From Luteibacter sp. dw_328 (lineage in GTDB: Bacteria; Pseudomonadota; Gammaproteobacteria; Xanthomonadales; Rhodanobacteraceae): a stretch of DNA of 64,000 nt. The notes below the pieces were generated by a model. It had not been told where the DNA came from. It was given only the letters and a program-made list of their open reading frames with translations, and ran no database searches. Shown piece after piece: positions 26,297 to 35,375 of this stretch. A program made the position numbers and the translations under genes. Location: NCBI RefSeq assembly GCF_018449605.1, contig NZ_JAAVUW010000001.1:248001-312000 (forward strand), read 5' to 3'. Position 1 is the first letter of the stretch, and every line of letters starts with the position of its first letter.

Positions 26297-27136
26297 TCAA
26301 TGCGGATACTGGGCGACCAGGGTCTCCAGGCGAGACCGGGTTTCATTGGCCAGCGGTGCAGGCGTGTCGTAGTGCCGGCGGCCCGACAGGGACTCGGCGA
26401 TGAGCTCGTCGTGTCGGGAACCCATCAGGCCATTGATGGCGGCGAGGAACCGCGACATCCGGTGGGCGTGATCGTTCGGACCGAGCGTCCTGCGTGCGTC
26501 GTAGAAGGCGACCTGCATGCTGACGATCTTGCGCACGGTATGGAACTCATGGCCGGCGAACGTGGCGCCGGCGATGGCTTTCTTCAGGGACCGCATTTCC
26601 GCTTTCTGGAAAGCGATAACTCCCGCCTCGCTGTCCAGCTGTGTGTTTTCCATCGAGCGCTGGACAACCGACCAGACAGGCTTTGACAGCAGCACCCGCA
26701 GTCTCAACCCACTGCGGACGATGTCGCCGCGCCGGCCGCTGCGAAACGCATCCTGCAGCTTGCCCAGGACGCGCGTGGTCTTATCGAACAGGTAGTCCGC
26801 GGCGTGACGCTTGCTGTATAGCCGTTGCGCAAAGCGCAGGTGCTTGTATCGCGCACGGATGTGCTTGAACTCAAGCCGTTCGTCGGCGCTCAGCGCTTCG
26901 TTGCGAAGCAGCTTGTTGACCAGTCGCAACGCGTCCGCGCGCGTGACGCCGTCTTTCCAGAATTGCAGGCACAGCGCGTAACACTGCCGGATCGATTCCT
27001 CCGGGCATGCCAGATCGATGGGGTCGGGAAGGGCGACGTGCGCGTCGACAATATCGTTGACATCCACGGCGTCGAACAAGCGTCGCAACGTTTCGGCCGG
27101 AAAGGTCTGCCACGTGGTTCCACGACTGCGGATCAT
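26297..27136 (-). CDS. CHAD-like alpha-helical protein, copy 1
   Basis: This 279-residue paralogue of the gene that follows it has the same length and pattern: FPAETLRRLFDAVDVNDIVD at the N-terminus, EFKHIRARYKHLRF with LGKLQDAF, then EFHTVRKIVS with GLMGSRHDE. ATG 27136 overlaps the flippase stop (ATGA), so it is translationally coupled to the flippase and probably acts with it. The conserved His and basic residues would suit binding of phosphate-bearing lipid heads or polyphosphate (inference). No known enzyme motif is visible. Confidence 0.72.
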   Translation of the reverse strand: MIRSRGTTWQTFPAETLRRLFDAVDVNDIVDAHVALPDPIDLACPEESIRQCYALCLQFWKDGVTRADALRLVNKLLRNEALSADERLEFKHIRARYKHLRFAQRLYSKRHAADYLFDKTTRVLGKLQDAFRSGRRGDIVRSGLRLRVLLSKPVWSVVQRSMENTQLDSEAGVIAFQKAEMRSLKKAIAGATFAGHEFHTVRKIVSMQVAFYDARRTLGPNDHAHRMSRFLAAINGLMGSRHDELIAESLSGRRHYDTPAPLANETRSRLETLVAQYPH

Positions 27137-28470
27137 TCCTGCACTTCCTCGGGCTTGTAGAACGAAAGCGTATGTCGCCTGCGGAAGGAGGACAGGGTCG
27201 GGATCAGGAAGAAGAACGCTTCCAGGCACTGACCACCGAAATAGGCGACGGCTGCGCCCATGATGCCAAAGTGATGTGTCAATCCGATGAGCAGCCCGAC
27301 GTATATCAGTGCCGCAAGTCCTTGCGCGACCAGCGCCGCGCGCTGGCGGCTGGCGATGTAGAGCAGCGATTCGAGGGGAAAGCCCGCCATGGAGACCACG
27401 AGGGCGCCGCACATGACCTGGAGCAGACTGTAGGACTCGAGATACTTCGCGCCGAACACCGCGGAGATCAGCGGTTTACCCACGACGAACACCAGCAGGG
27501 CGACGAGCACGCCCAGGCCGCCGGCGAGGGCTCCCGAGCGCAGACCCAGCTTCCACGGCCGCGTGCTGGCCGGGTCGAGTCGCATGATCTCGGGATAGAA
27601 GCTTTTCTGCATGAGCGAGGCGGGCGTGCCGGCCGCGTCGAAGAAGGTCATGGCGACCTTGAACAGGCCGGCTGCCGTGGGGCCCAGCATGACGCCGACC
27701 AGCACGTTGGTGCCCGCGTTACGGGCCGACCAGATCGAGTGGGAGAAGTTGGTCGTCCAGACGAAATCCCAGGCACCCTTGATGCGGCGGGCCGGGCCGA
27801 ACAACCCCGGTCGCAGCGCGTGATCGATGTTCTGCCGGCGCAGCTCCTGCACCGCGAAGATCCACAGCGCGATGTCGCCAACCAGGCTGGACACGTACCA
27901 CGTCGCCAGGAAGCCCGGGAATCCAAGGTGGGCGAAGTAGGCGATGACGCTGCCGACGGCGCGCAGGAATGGCGTGACGGCCTGCTGTACGGCGATCAGG
28001 TCGAAGCGGTCGATCGAGCGCAGGATGCCCGTGGGCGTCGCTGCCGTCATGGTCGGGATCAACGTGCAGTAGGCCAGCGCCCACCAGAAATCTTCCGTCG
28101 AAATGCCCACCGAATGGCTGAGCAGGGGCAACAGGATCATGCCGCCCAAGGCGGCGACGATGCCGCTGGCCAGGTCCAGGCCGAACGAGAACCCCGTGAC
28201 GTCACGGAAGCGCTTGATGTCCTTGTGGGCGAGGGCAGGCGTGCCGAACTGGACGACGAACTGCCAGGTCTGGAACTTGGCGATATCGCTGACCGTCTTG
28301 GCGTATGCCTGGACGACGACCAGCGTGCCGAACAGCGCCGGCGTCATGCCGCGGCCCGCGCAACCGAGGGCCAGCAGGCTGAGCAACGCACTGACGACGT
28401 TGCTCGATCCGAGGATGGACGCGTTGCGCACGATGGCGCGGAATGCGCCATCGGAGAACCAGTGCTTCAT
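27133..28470 (-). CDS. MOP/Wzx-type lipid flippase (YghQ-like)
   Basis: This 445-residue integral membrane protein has about 12-14 hydrophobic segments and the pattern of the MOP flippase superfamily: NASILGSSNVVSALLSLLALG as first helix, GRGMTPALFGTLVVVQAYAK, and SMAGFPLESLLYIASRQR near the C-terminus. E. coli yghQ, which lies with yghO and the yghRST ATP-binding genes, is the closest arrangement I know. It starts at ATG 28470, overlapping the spt stop (ATGA). In this context it should move a sphingolipid or its head-group precursor across the inner membrane. Confidence 0.82.
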   Translation of the reverse strand: MKHWFSDGAFRAIVRNASILGSSNVVSALLSLLALGCAGRGMTPALFGTLVVVQAYAKTVSDIAKFQTWQFVVQFGTPALAHKDIKRFRDVTGFSFGLDLASGIVAALGGMILLPLLSHSVGISTEDFWWALAYCTLIPTMTAATPTGILRSIDRFDLIAVQQAVTPFLRAVGSVIAYFAHLGFPGFLATWYVSSLVGDIALWIFAVQELRRQNIDHALRPGLFGPARRIKGAWDFVWTTNFSHSIWSARNAGTNVLVGVMLGPTAAGLFKVAMTFFDAAGTPASLMQKSFYPEIMRLDPASTRPWKLGLRSGALAGGLGVLVALLVFVVGKPLISAVFGAKYLESYSLLQVMCGALVVSMAGFPLESLLYIASRQRAALVAQGLAALIYVGLLIGLTHHFGIMGAAVAYFGGQCLEAFFFLIPTLSSFRRRHTLSFYKPEEVQE

Positions 28471-29651
28471 GCTTTGACGCCGGGCCAGCTTCCGAACGCA
28501 GCACAGATGGCGTCGATCTGCTCCGGCGTATGGGCGGCGCTGACGCTGCAGCGGAGTAGCGATTCGTTGCCCGGCGTGGCTGGCGGCACCATAAGGTTCA
28601 CGTAGACACCGTTCTTGAGCAGATGATCCCAGAAGCGAAGTGCTTCCAGCTTCTCCCCGACGAGGACGGCGACCACCGCATTGGCTGGTGCGCCGAGGCG
28701 GAAGCCCAGCGCAGAGAGGCCGGCGTGCAGGCGCTCCGCATTGGCCTGCAGGCGCAGCCTCAGGTCGGTCGCGGCCTCCAGCTTGCGCAGCGCTGTGCGC
28801 GTCGCGGCGATCGTTGCCGGCGCGAGGGAGGCGGTGAATACATACGGCCGGCTGGCGTAGCGAAGCACGTCCATGTCGGCGGAGTCGCCGACACAGAAGC
28901 CGCCGGTGTTACCGAGGCTCTTGCTGAAGGTGCCGACGACGTAGTCGATATCCGCAAGCACGCCGTCTTCTTCGGCCAGGCCCTGGCCCTTCTTGCCGAG
29001 CACGCCCATCGAGTGGGCTTCGTCGACCAGCAGGGTGGCGCCGAATTCCTGTTTCACGCGGACGAAGTCGCGCAGCGGGGCGCGGTCGCCCAGCATGCTG
29101 TACACGCCTTCCACGATGATCAGTGCATCGGCGGCGCCGTCGCCGAGGCGGCGCATGCGCTTGGCCAGGTCGTCGGCGTCGTTGTGGCGGAAGCGGATGG
29201 TGTTCGCACCGGCCAGCGTGCAGCCGTCGTAGATGCTGGCGTGGCTGTCGGCATCGATCATCACGGTGTCGCCCGGGCCGGCCAGCGCCGAGATCATGCC
29301 CAGGTTGGCCTGGTAGCCGGTCGAGAACACGATGGCGTCGCGCTTGCCGTAGAACCGGGCCAGGTCCAGCTCGAGCTCGCGATGCGAGGCGTAGCTGCCA
29401 TTGGCCATGCGTGAGCCGGTCGTGCCGGTGCCCGCGCTCTCGAGTGCCTCGCGCGCGGACGCGATGCAATCCGGATCGAACGTCATCCCGAGGTAATTGT
29501 TGGTGCCGGCGAGGATGGTCGGTCGTCCGTCGATGATCCCCTCGGTGGGCGAGACGATCCGGTCGATCTGCACACCGAACGGGTCGATGCCGACCGCTGC
29601 CAGCTCCTCCCGAACGGCACGAACCGCCTTCAGCCTGGAATTCTCTTTCAT
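28467..29651 (-). CDS. spt: serine palmitoyltransferase
   Basis: This 394-residue PLP enzyme of the alpha-oxoamine synthase family would condense serine with an acyl thioester to give 3-ketosphinganine. The PLP lysine is K244 in GTFSKSLGNTGG; DEAHS (D210, H213) binds the cofactor ring and DSHAS holds the stacking histidine. NNYLGMTFDP and GSRMANGS are usual family stretches. Related KBL, BioF and HemA are alternatives, but a dedicated ACP, acyl-AMP ligase and epimerase in the same operon point to sphingolipid synthesis. It lies 52 bases after the ACP gene and overlaps the flippase by 4. Confidence 0.87.
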   Translation of the reverse strand: MKENSRLKAVRAVREELAAVGIDPFGVQIDRIVSPTEGIIDGRPTILAGTNNYLGMTFDPDCIASAREALESAGTGTTGSRMANGSYASHRELELDLARFYGKRDAIVFSTGYQANLGMISALAGPGDTVMIDADSHASIYDGCTLAGANTIRFRHNDADDLAKRMRRLGDGAADALIIVEGVYSMLGDRAPLRDFVRVKQEFGATLLVDEAHSMGVLGKKGQGLAEEDGVLADIDYVVGTFSKSLGNTGGFCVGDSADMDVLRYASRPYVFTASLAPATIAATRTALRKLEAATDLRLRLQANAERLHAGLSALGFRLGAPANAVVAVLVGEKLEALRFWDHLLKNGVYVNLMVPPATPGNESLLRCSVSAAHTPEQIDAICAAFGSWPGVKA

Positions 29652-29703
29652 GCGATGTTTGCCCGTGCAGTTCTGGATCAGTGACGCGACGACGCGTGTT
29701 CGC

Positions 29704-29955
29704 TTATGCGTTTTCGCCAGCCGACTTCTGGATCAGCGAGGCGAAGTCGCCCACGGTCCGTACCTCGGCGAGCGCATTGATGGGCACGGAGATATCGAAC
29801 TGGTCCTCGACGGCGACCACGAGGTCCATGACTCGCAACGAGTCCAGCCCCAGCTCACTCGTGATCCCGGTGTTCTCGGTGATCACCGCCACGCGACCTT
29901 CCGCGATCGGGGTGACGAGTTCGATAAGTTGTGCAACAACGTCTTGGTGATTCAT
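29704..29955 (-). CDS. dedicated acyl carrier protein for sphingolipid synthesis
   Basis: This 83-residue acyl carrier protein has the phosphopantetheine serine S39 in the LGLDSL motif and acidic helices around it. ATG 29955 is the only start giving normal ACP length. It sits between the epimerase (13 bases) and Spt (52 bases). It would carry the acyl group from the acyl-AMP ligase to Spt, like AcpR of the Caulobacter ceramide cluster. Confidence 0.88.
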   Translation of the reverse strand: MNHQDVVAQLIELVTPIAEGRVAVITENTGITSELGLDSLRVMDLVVAVEDQFDISVPINALAEVRTVGDFASLIQKSAGENA

Positions 29956-29968
29956 CAGGGCACTCCGT

Positions 29969-30934
29969 TCAGTGCGCAAAGGGTTTGCCGAGCGTGTCGG
30001 CGAGACCCCGCTCGAAGCCGAATACGGGCCGCCACCCGGTCGCGTGTTCGAAGGCGCTGCCATTACCGACCCAGTCGGCATGCGTGACCTCGCGCACCTT
30101 GCCGAGGGTCAGCATGGGCGCGTATCCGAAGACGCGCGCCGCGGCGAGATTAACGCCGCCAACAAGTCGCAATAATGACGCGGGAATCGGCAACCGACGG
30201 ATCGGTGCATTACCACGCAGTACGCGGGATGCCGTGGCGAGCACGGTGTCCCAGTCGTAGCCGTTTTCGTGGCCGTCATCCAGTTCATAAGTATTTCCCG
30301 AATCGCCTTCGGACGCCAGCCAGGCGACCACCGCTGACGCGAGGTCGGCGACGTGAAGGAGGGAAAAACGGCCTTTGCCGTCGCCAGGAATCGGCGCCAG
30401 TCCGCGGGCCATCCCCTGGAACAGGGGAAGCATCTCGCGATCGCCGGGGCCGTAGACCGCCGGTGGCCGCAGGGCGGCCCAGGCCAGCCGGCCGGCGTTG
30501 GCCTGGAGTGCGCGCTCGCCACGCCACTTGCTGCCGGCATAGTCGGACAACTGCGGCTCGCGGGCGGCGAGGGAGGAAATCAGGAGATATCGGCGGCAAC
30601 CGGGCTCGCCATTGGCCGCCTGGACCGTGTCCAGGACGCCTTGTTCGTTGATGCGGTCAAAGTCGGTACGACGGGCGCCACGCACGCTGCCCGCACAATG
30701 CACGAAAGCGTCGGCACCCTTCACCAGCGAAGCCAGGGCAACCGGATCGCCGAGATCGCCGGCGATCCATTGGAGGTTATCGGTGTCTTTCAGGACACGA
30801 CCGGCGCGGGGCCGGTAGAGAGCACGTACGCGGTAGCCTGAAGCTACCAGCTGTTGCCGCAACGCGGTGCCAATGAAACCAGTGGCACCCGTCAGTGCAA
30901 CGACGGGCTGCCTTGCGGCAGCAACGTCGCTCAT
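29969..30934 (-). CDS. NAD(P)-dependent epimerase-like reductase (CerR-like)
   Basis: This 321-residue extended short-chain dehydrogenase has the nucleotide motif TGATGFIG (residues 15-22), the active-site serines in LLISSLAA and the YxxxK catalytic pair in YAGSKWRGE. In Caulobacter a protein of this family in the same gene set reduces the 3-keto group of the ceramide precursor. ATG 30934 overlaps the acyl-AMP ligase stop (ATGA). Annotation as a sugar epimerase would be misleading given the lipid context. Confidence 0.82.
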   Translation of the reverse strand: MSDVAAARQPVVALTGATGFIGTALRQQLVASGYRVRALYRPRAGRVLKDTDNLQWIAGDLGDPVALASLVKGADAFVHCAGSVRGARRTDFDRINEQGVLDTVQAANGEPGCRRYLLISSLAAREPQLSDYAGSKWRGERALQANAGRLAWAALRPPAVYGPGDREMLPLFQGMARGLAPIPGDGKGRFSLLHVADLASAVVAWLASEGDSGNTYELDDGHENGYDWDTVLATASRVLRGNAPIRRLPIPASLLRLVGGVNLAAARVFGYAPMLTLGKVREVTHADWVGNGSAFEHATGWRPVFGFERGLADTLGKPFAH

Positions 30935-32700
30935 GCCGCGGCGACGGCCTGCGGCGCCTGTTCCTGAGCCTGGGCCTGACGCTCCAGGTAACCGCTGCGG
31001 GTGGCCGAGCGGGACAGCTTGCCCGACGACGTACGCGGCAGTGTGTGACGCGGCACCAGCTCGATGAGGCAGGCAATGCCCAGCTCTTCGAGAAGATCGC
31101 CACGGATGCGATTGACCAGTGACTCGCGAACGTCGACATCGTCGGTGTTGCACTGGACGACCACGGCGGCGACTTCCGCGCCACCCGGGCCCGGCACACC
31201 GAAGGCCGACGCGTCCTGCGAACGCAGTTCCGGCTGGCGTTCGACGATGCGCTCGATGTCCTGCGGCCAGATGTTGCGGCCGTTGACGATGATCATGTCC
31301 TTGTGACGACCGGTGACCACGACTTCGCCATCGACGACGTAACCGATGTCGCCGGTGTCGAGCCAGCCGTCAGCGGCAAGCACTTCAGCGGTCTTTTCCG
31401 GCTGCTGGAAGTAGCCCGACATGACGCTCGGACCACGAACCATGATGCGGCCGACGTGGAGGTCGGCGAGCTGCTTGCCCGCGTCGTTCCAGATCTCGAG
31501 CTCGTGACCCGGGAGTGGGCCGCCGCAACGGACGAAACCCGTGCCGGTGCCGGCAGCGACCGGCGTCGCAATGAGGTCTTCGGCCAGGTCGGTCGGATCG
31601 ATCCACTCGACCACGATGCCAGCCTGCAGCGGCGAGAAGCTGATCGCCAGCGAGGCCTCGGCCATGCCGTAGGACGGCACGAACGCGCGCGCGTCGAAAC
31701 CGGCCGGCGCCAGCAGCTCGGCAAAATGCTTGGGTACTTCGGGCAGGATCGGCTCGGCGCCGATACCGGCAACACGCCAGTGCGAGAGGTCGTAGGAAGC
31801 GATATCCGACGGCTTGACGCGACGCGCGCACATTTCGTAACCGAACGGCGGGCTGTAGGCGATCGTTGCCTTCGAACGGCTCATCAGCTCCAGCCAGCGA
31901 CGCGGACGCATCGCGAACTCGCGCGTGTCGAGATAGTCGATCGAGCGCTGACCCGCCATGACGGTGAGCAGACAGCCGACCAGGCCCATGTCGTGATAGA
32001 ACGGAAGCCAGGACACGAAACGGTCATCGTCACGCAGGTCGAGGCCGTAATTGTTCGAACCCTGCAAGTTGGCCATCAAGGCCTGCTCGGTGATCATCGC
32101 CGCCTTCGGCGTACCGGTGCTGCCCGAGGTGAACTGCAGGTACGCGACTTCGGTCGGACCGAGCGGCTGCAGTTCGATATTCTGGATCGGCAGCTCGGCG
32201 AACGCGGCCGGCGTGCCCCACTTGGCAATATCCAGGCCAACGACAGCTTCACCGAGGAAACCGATGAAGGCTTCCGAAGCGACCGCGACGGAAGCGCCCG
32301 CAGCCTGAAGCATGCCGCGAAGCTTCTTCACGTACGCATCATGGCCGCCGAGATTCACTGTCGACGGTAGGGCGACAGGAACGAGGCCCACGTACTGGCA
32401 GGCGAAGAAGAAACGCAGGAAGTCCGCGTTCGTTTCCGCCACGATGGCCAGACGGGCACCGCGTTCGAGCCCGAGCGTCGCGAGTCGCTGCGCCAGCTCA
32501 AGGGCTTCTTTGCGTAGGGTCCGGTAGGGCAGGGCCAGATCAAGCTTGCCGCCCGCGTAGAAGTTGGCACCCGTGACGCCACATGCGGCGTAGTCCAGCA
32601 CTTCTGCAAGGCTGGCAAAGTCCGCACGGCGCAGGGGCACCGTGTTCATGGTGGGCGTGGGTAGCCCAACCTGGATGGCAATGTTTCCGTCTGCGCTCAT
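30931..32700 (-). CDS. fatty acyl-AMP ligase / acyl-ACP synthetase
   Basis: This 589-residue ANL-superfamily enzyme activates a fatty acid with ATP and would load it on the adjacent ACP. The P-loop TSGSTGTPKA, the adenine motif PSYGMAEA, TGDIGYVVDGEVVVTGRHKDMII and the catalytic C-terminal lysine region RTSSGKLSR are all present. Its form, with the FFACQYVGLVPVALP stretch, is that of the FAAL subgroup, which hands acyl-AMP to carrier proteins rather than CoA. It is the first gene of the core ceramide operon, behind a 196-base AT-rich promoter region, and its stop overlaps the CerR-like start. Confidence 0.88.
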   Translation of the reverse strand: MSADGNIAIQVGLPTPTMNTVPLRRADFASLAEVLDYAACGVTGANFYAGGKLDLALPYRTLRKEALELAQRLATLGLERGARLAIVAETNADFLRFFFACQYVGLVPVALPSTVNLGGHDAYVKKLRGMLQAAGASVAVASEAFIGFLGEAVVGLDIAKWGTPAAFAELPIQNIELQPLGPTEVAYLQFTSGSTGTPKAAMITEQALMANLQGSNNYGLDLRDDDRFVSWLPFYHDMGLVGCLLTVMAGQRSIDYLDTREFAMRPRRWLELMSRSKATIAYSPPFGYEMCARRVKPSDIASYDLSHWRVAGIGAEPILPEVPKHFAELLAPAGFDARAFVPSYGMAEASLAISFSPLQAGIVVEWIDPTDLAEDLIATPVAAGTGTGFVRCGGPLPGHELEIWNDAGKQLADLHVGRIMVRGPSVMSGYFQQPEKTAEVLAADGWLDTGDIGYVVDGEVVVTGRHKDMIIVNGRNIWPQDIERIVERQPELRSQDASAFGVPGPGGAEVAAVVVQCNTDDVDVRESLVNRIRGDLLEELGIACLIELVPRHTLPRTSSGKLSRSATRSGYLERQAQAQEQAPQAVAAA

Positions 32701-32779
32701 GGTCTTATCGCGTTCTCAAGCGTTCTCCGAAACTAAGTGGGGACATTCCCACGTTGTTTCTAGGAGGTTACTGTACCTA

Positions 32780-32789
32780 ATGGTACCAT
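32780..32789. promoter_or_regulatory. palindrome in the promoter of the ceramide operon
   Basis: Within the AT-rich gap 32701-32896 lies ATGGTACCAT, a perfect 10-base palindrome flanked by further AT bases. On the minus strand a TTAACA and TACCAT pair spaced 16 bases overlaps it and could be the promoter of the acyl-AMP ligase gene. The regulator is unknown. Confidence 0.35.
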
Positions 32790-32896
32790 AATTGGTCGGT
32801 TTGTTAAGAATTTACTCAATCTTTCGTTAAAGAATACGGAAGTTGCTTCAGCAACGCTACAGCCAGAAGTCGGGGTCCTTTCGACGGCCTTTCCGA

Positions 32897-33655
32897 TCAG
32901 TGCCTTTTGTGCTCCCGATTCCACTTCGCGAGGTTCTTCAGCGGGGCCTTGACGTACGGGCTCGCCTGGATCAGAGCGAAGATCGCGCGATTGAATAGCG
33001 TGCCAATCCGGTCGCTCGGCCGGTCGATGTCGATGAACAACACCGCCCGGTACTCGTCCGTATCGTTGTGGACCTCGTGCTCGAAGCTGTCGTCGAACAG
33101 CACCACCTTGCCTTCGTGCCAGTGGAGGATCTGGTCGTCGACCCGGATCCACACGTTCTTCCAGTCAGCCGGCACCTTCACGCCCAGGTGGGCCCGGATG
33201 ACCGCACGGGTCGGGCCCTTATGCGCGTCGATGCGGTACCGCGGCTTCAGGATCGAAAACATGGCGGTGCGCATGCCCGGCAACCCATCCAGGGCCGCCG
33301 CCGTACGGGGGCAAACGGCGCAGTTCTCGTCCACGCGCTTGCCGTAAATGTAGAAGCCAAACGTCTTCCAGTTATCGCCCTTCGAAATTCGCTTCTGGTC
33401 GGGCGAGAGCTGGTGGAACGCCGGGATGTCCTCCGGGTGCTCGAGCAGGTGGTCGAGCTCGGCGCGGATCTCTGGCCAGGCGGCCTCGAGGCGCGGTACC
33501 CAGTCGAACTCCTTGTTGTCGATGACCGGCGTCGTAGGCACGAGCGAATGCTTCGCCTGGAAGCTACCGCTCCAGCGCAGGAAGTTTTTACCGCCCCGGA
33601 TCAACAGGCGGCGCCATAGCGGTGCTTGCGTCGCAGTTGGAGAAACAGTGTTCAA
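32897..33655 (-). CDS. aspartyl/asparaginyl beta-hydroxylase family lipid hydroxylase (LpxO-like)
   Basis: This 252-residue Fe(II)/2-oxoglutarate dioxygenase belongs to the Asp/Asn hydroxylase (LpxO) family. The double-stranded barrel shows RIDAHKGPTRAVIRAHLGV (first iron histidine and the 2-oxoglutarate arginine) and FDDSFEHEVHNDTDEYRAVLFIDI (second histidine). LpxO hydroxylates a fatty acyl chain of lipid A; here it lies between the kinases and the ceramide operon, so hydroxylation of a ceramide chain is plausible. The only upstream start is TTG 33655, with no clear ribosome site. It follows the kinase gene by 51 bases. Confidence 0.82.
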   Translation of the reverse strand: MNTVSPTATQAPLWRRLLIRGGKNFLRWSGSFQAKHSLVPTTPVIDNKEFDWVPRLEAAWPEIRAELDHLLEHPEDIPAFHQLSPDQKRISKGDNWKTFGFYIYGKRVDENCAVCPRTAAALDGLPGMRTAMFSILKPRYRIDAHKGPTRAVIRAHLGVKVPADWKNVWIRVDDQILHWHEGKVVLFDDSFEHEVHNDTDEYRAVLFIDIDRPSDRIGTLFNRAIFALIQASPYVKAPLKNLAKWNREHKRH

Positions 33656-33706
33656 GTCAGTCGTCTATCAGGAGGGGTGGGACAGCGAAACTCGCCGTAT
33701 AACGCG

Positions 33707-34468
33707 CTAGGCAGCAGCGTCGTGGACGAGCGGGAGCGTCGAGGTGGACGAAGTGATGGCGTGCAAAGCCTTTTGCAATACGTCGGGGTACGGCACGCGC
33801 GTGTCCAGGTTGAAGAGGGAGGCGCCGTTGTATTGGAGTCGCCTCATCACCGCGATCTTGTCATTCAGTTCGGCCGTGCCGTGATCGGGTTTGCGGCCCT
33901 GTGCGGTGGCAAGGTCGATATCCAGCTTGATCACCAGGGCAGGGCGGATCGCCGCCATGCGCTCGTAGAGCGCCTGCTCACGTGCTGCCAGCTTGCGCAC
34001 CAGCCAGTGGTGGCTGCGCGCCATGCCCAGGCCGGGGCCGTCGTAACGAAAGCCAGCGATCTCCGCTTGGGGATAGCGGTCGGTGATGACCGTCACCCCG
34101 CGCTCCGCGAGGCGAACCACGCGCCGCAGATGAGCCGCACGCCACAGCGACAGGCCGTACATGACGAGGGCGCCGAAGGCATTGGGCAGCTTGTTCTTCA
34201 TGTCCTGGGCGTGCGCAGCCTTCGCGGCGAGGCGCTTCTCCAGGCGGGGGCCGATCAGCGGCAGGCGCTTGATCTTGTCGCCGGTCTCGCCGGAGATAAG
34301 CCCCAGGTAACGGCGGACAGCCGGGCCGTCGTGGCTCAGCGTCTTGACCAGGTCGTGGGTCAGTGTCGACTTGCCCGTACCGTCGCATCCGACCACGGCG
34401 ATGAGTCCGGTGACCGAACGTGTCGAGGTGTCGATATGGCTTTTCGGCCTCACTGTACTGGCCGTCAC
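33707..34468 (-). CDS. P-loop kinase of the YghR/S/T type, paralogue A
   Basis: This 253-residue cytoplasmic protein has a thymidylate-kinase-like fold. The Walker A is VVGCDGTGKST, TDRYPQAE gives the DRx catalytic strand, and KLDIDLATAQGRKPDH corresponds to the lid. GTG 34468 overlaps the stop of paralogue B (GTGA). E. coli yghR, yghS and yghT, near yghO and yghQ, are the family I recognise. In a sphingolipid island a lipid or head-group kinase is likelier than a nucleotide kinase; this is inference. Confidence 0.78.
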   Translation of the reverse strand: MTASTVRPKSHIDTSTRSVTGLIAVVGCDGTGKSTLTHDLVKTLSHDGPAVRRYLGLISGETGDKIKRLPLIGPRLEKRLAAKAAHAQDMKNKLPNAFGALVMYGLSLWRAAHLRRVVRLAERGVTVITDRYPQAEIAGFRYDGPGLGMARSHHWLVRKLAAREQALYERMAAIRPALVIKLDIDLATAQGRKPDHGTAELNDKIAVMRRLQYNGASLFNLDTRVPYPDVLQKALHAITSSTSTLPLVHDAAA

Positions 34469-35253
34469 GCCGCTGCCGCCTGGATCGGCGAGGCCTCGAG
34501 CGCGGCGCGAATCGCCTGCAGCGACGAGTTCAGGACCGACGCGGCTTCGTCCCGTGCATCGAGGTCGAGGATGGGCGCGCCATTGAACGTCAGGTGCGGC
34601 CAACCCGCGGCTTTCTCGCGCAACGAGGACAGCTTGTGGTCGGGCTTGCGGGCATGCGCGGTCTCCGCGTCCACATTGAGCCGGATCACCAGCATCGGGA
34701 CGCTGGCAGCCATCCATTCGTAGAGGCGCCGTTCGCTGCCCCGGAGGCGGCGGACCCACCAGTTGCCACCCTCGGTTTTCGCCAGCTGCGGGCCGTCGAA
34801 ATTAAAGCCGGCCCTCTCGGACTGCGGGTAGCGGTCGGTCACCACGAGGACGCCGCTGCGAGCCATGGCCAACATGCGACCGAACTTGTGGGCGCGCCAG
34901 CGAGACAGCAGGTAGATGGCGAGCGCCGTGACATTACCCGGAGGGGCGGAGGGTCGATCGTGGACCTTGTTCGACTTGCTGAGCAGGTAACGATTTAACG
35001 ACGGCCCGATAATCGGAAGCGTCGCAATCCACTCACCGATGCGGCCCGATGATTGCCCGAGATAAAGGGCTTCGGTCGGACCGAACTCGCGCAGGCGAGC
35101 GACAAGATCGGCTTGCAGCGTCGATTTGCCCGAACCATCGCTCCCGGTAAGGGCGATGACGGACAGGGGGCGCGAAGCAGCGAAGGAAGGAGAAATAGGC
35201 ACACCAGATACCCGGTTTGCGCTGGATGGCAACAATTTTATTACATTGTTCAT
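34465..35253 (-). CDS. P-loop kinase of the YghR/S/T type, paralogue B
   Basis: This 262-residue paralogue of its neighbours has Walker A LTGSDGSGKST (from about residue 36), VVTDRYPQSERAGF and RLNVDAETAHARKPDH in the same order. A 30-residue N-terminal extension precedes the fold. It is first in the leftward transcript (kinase B, kinase A, hydroxylase), divergent from paralogue C across 122 AT-rich bases containing an inverted repeat. A weak AGG-type site precedes ATG 35253. Confidence 0.78.
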   Translation of the reverse strand: MNNVIKLLPSSANRVSGVPISPSFAASRPLSVIALTGSDGSGKSTLQADLVARLREFGPTEALYLGQSSGRIGEWIATLPIIGPSLNRYLLSKSNKVHDRPSAPPGNVTALAIYLLSRWRAHKFGRMLAMARSGVLVVTDRYPQSERAGFNFDGPQLAKTEGGNWWVRRLRGSERRLYEWMAASVPMLVIRLNVDAETAHARKPDHKLSSLREKAAGWPHLTFNGAPILDLDARDEAASVLNSSLQAIRAALEASPIQAAAA

Positions 35254-35270
35254 ACTTGCGTCTACCTGAG

Positions 35271-35302
35271 CGCAACCTCGCCTTCACATATGCGAAGTTG
35301 CG
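35271..35302. promoter_or_regulatory. inverted repeat between divergent kinase genes
   Basis: CGCAACCTCGC (35271-35281) and GCGAAGTTGCG (35292-35302) pair with one mismatch around a 10-base spacer. It lies midway between the divergent starts at 35253 and 35376, so it could be a shared operator. Confidence 0.4.
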
Positions 35303-35375
35303 GCCTACGAATTGTCTCAATGTGGCTACACGCTGGTATCATTTCAATGACACTTTTATTAACGCGGGTACGGTA

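Noticed and set aside
30931-32700. Possible non-ribosomal peptide or polyketide loading module
   Set aside because: The acyl-AMP ligase and ACP could suggest this, but no ketosynthase or condensation domain is near, while Spt and the CerR-like gene fit sphingolipids.
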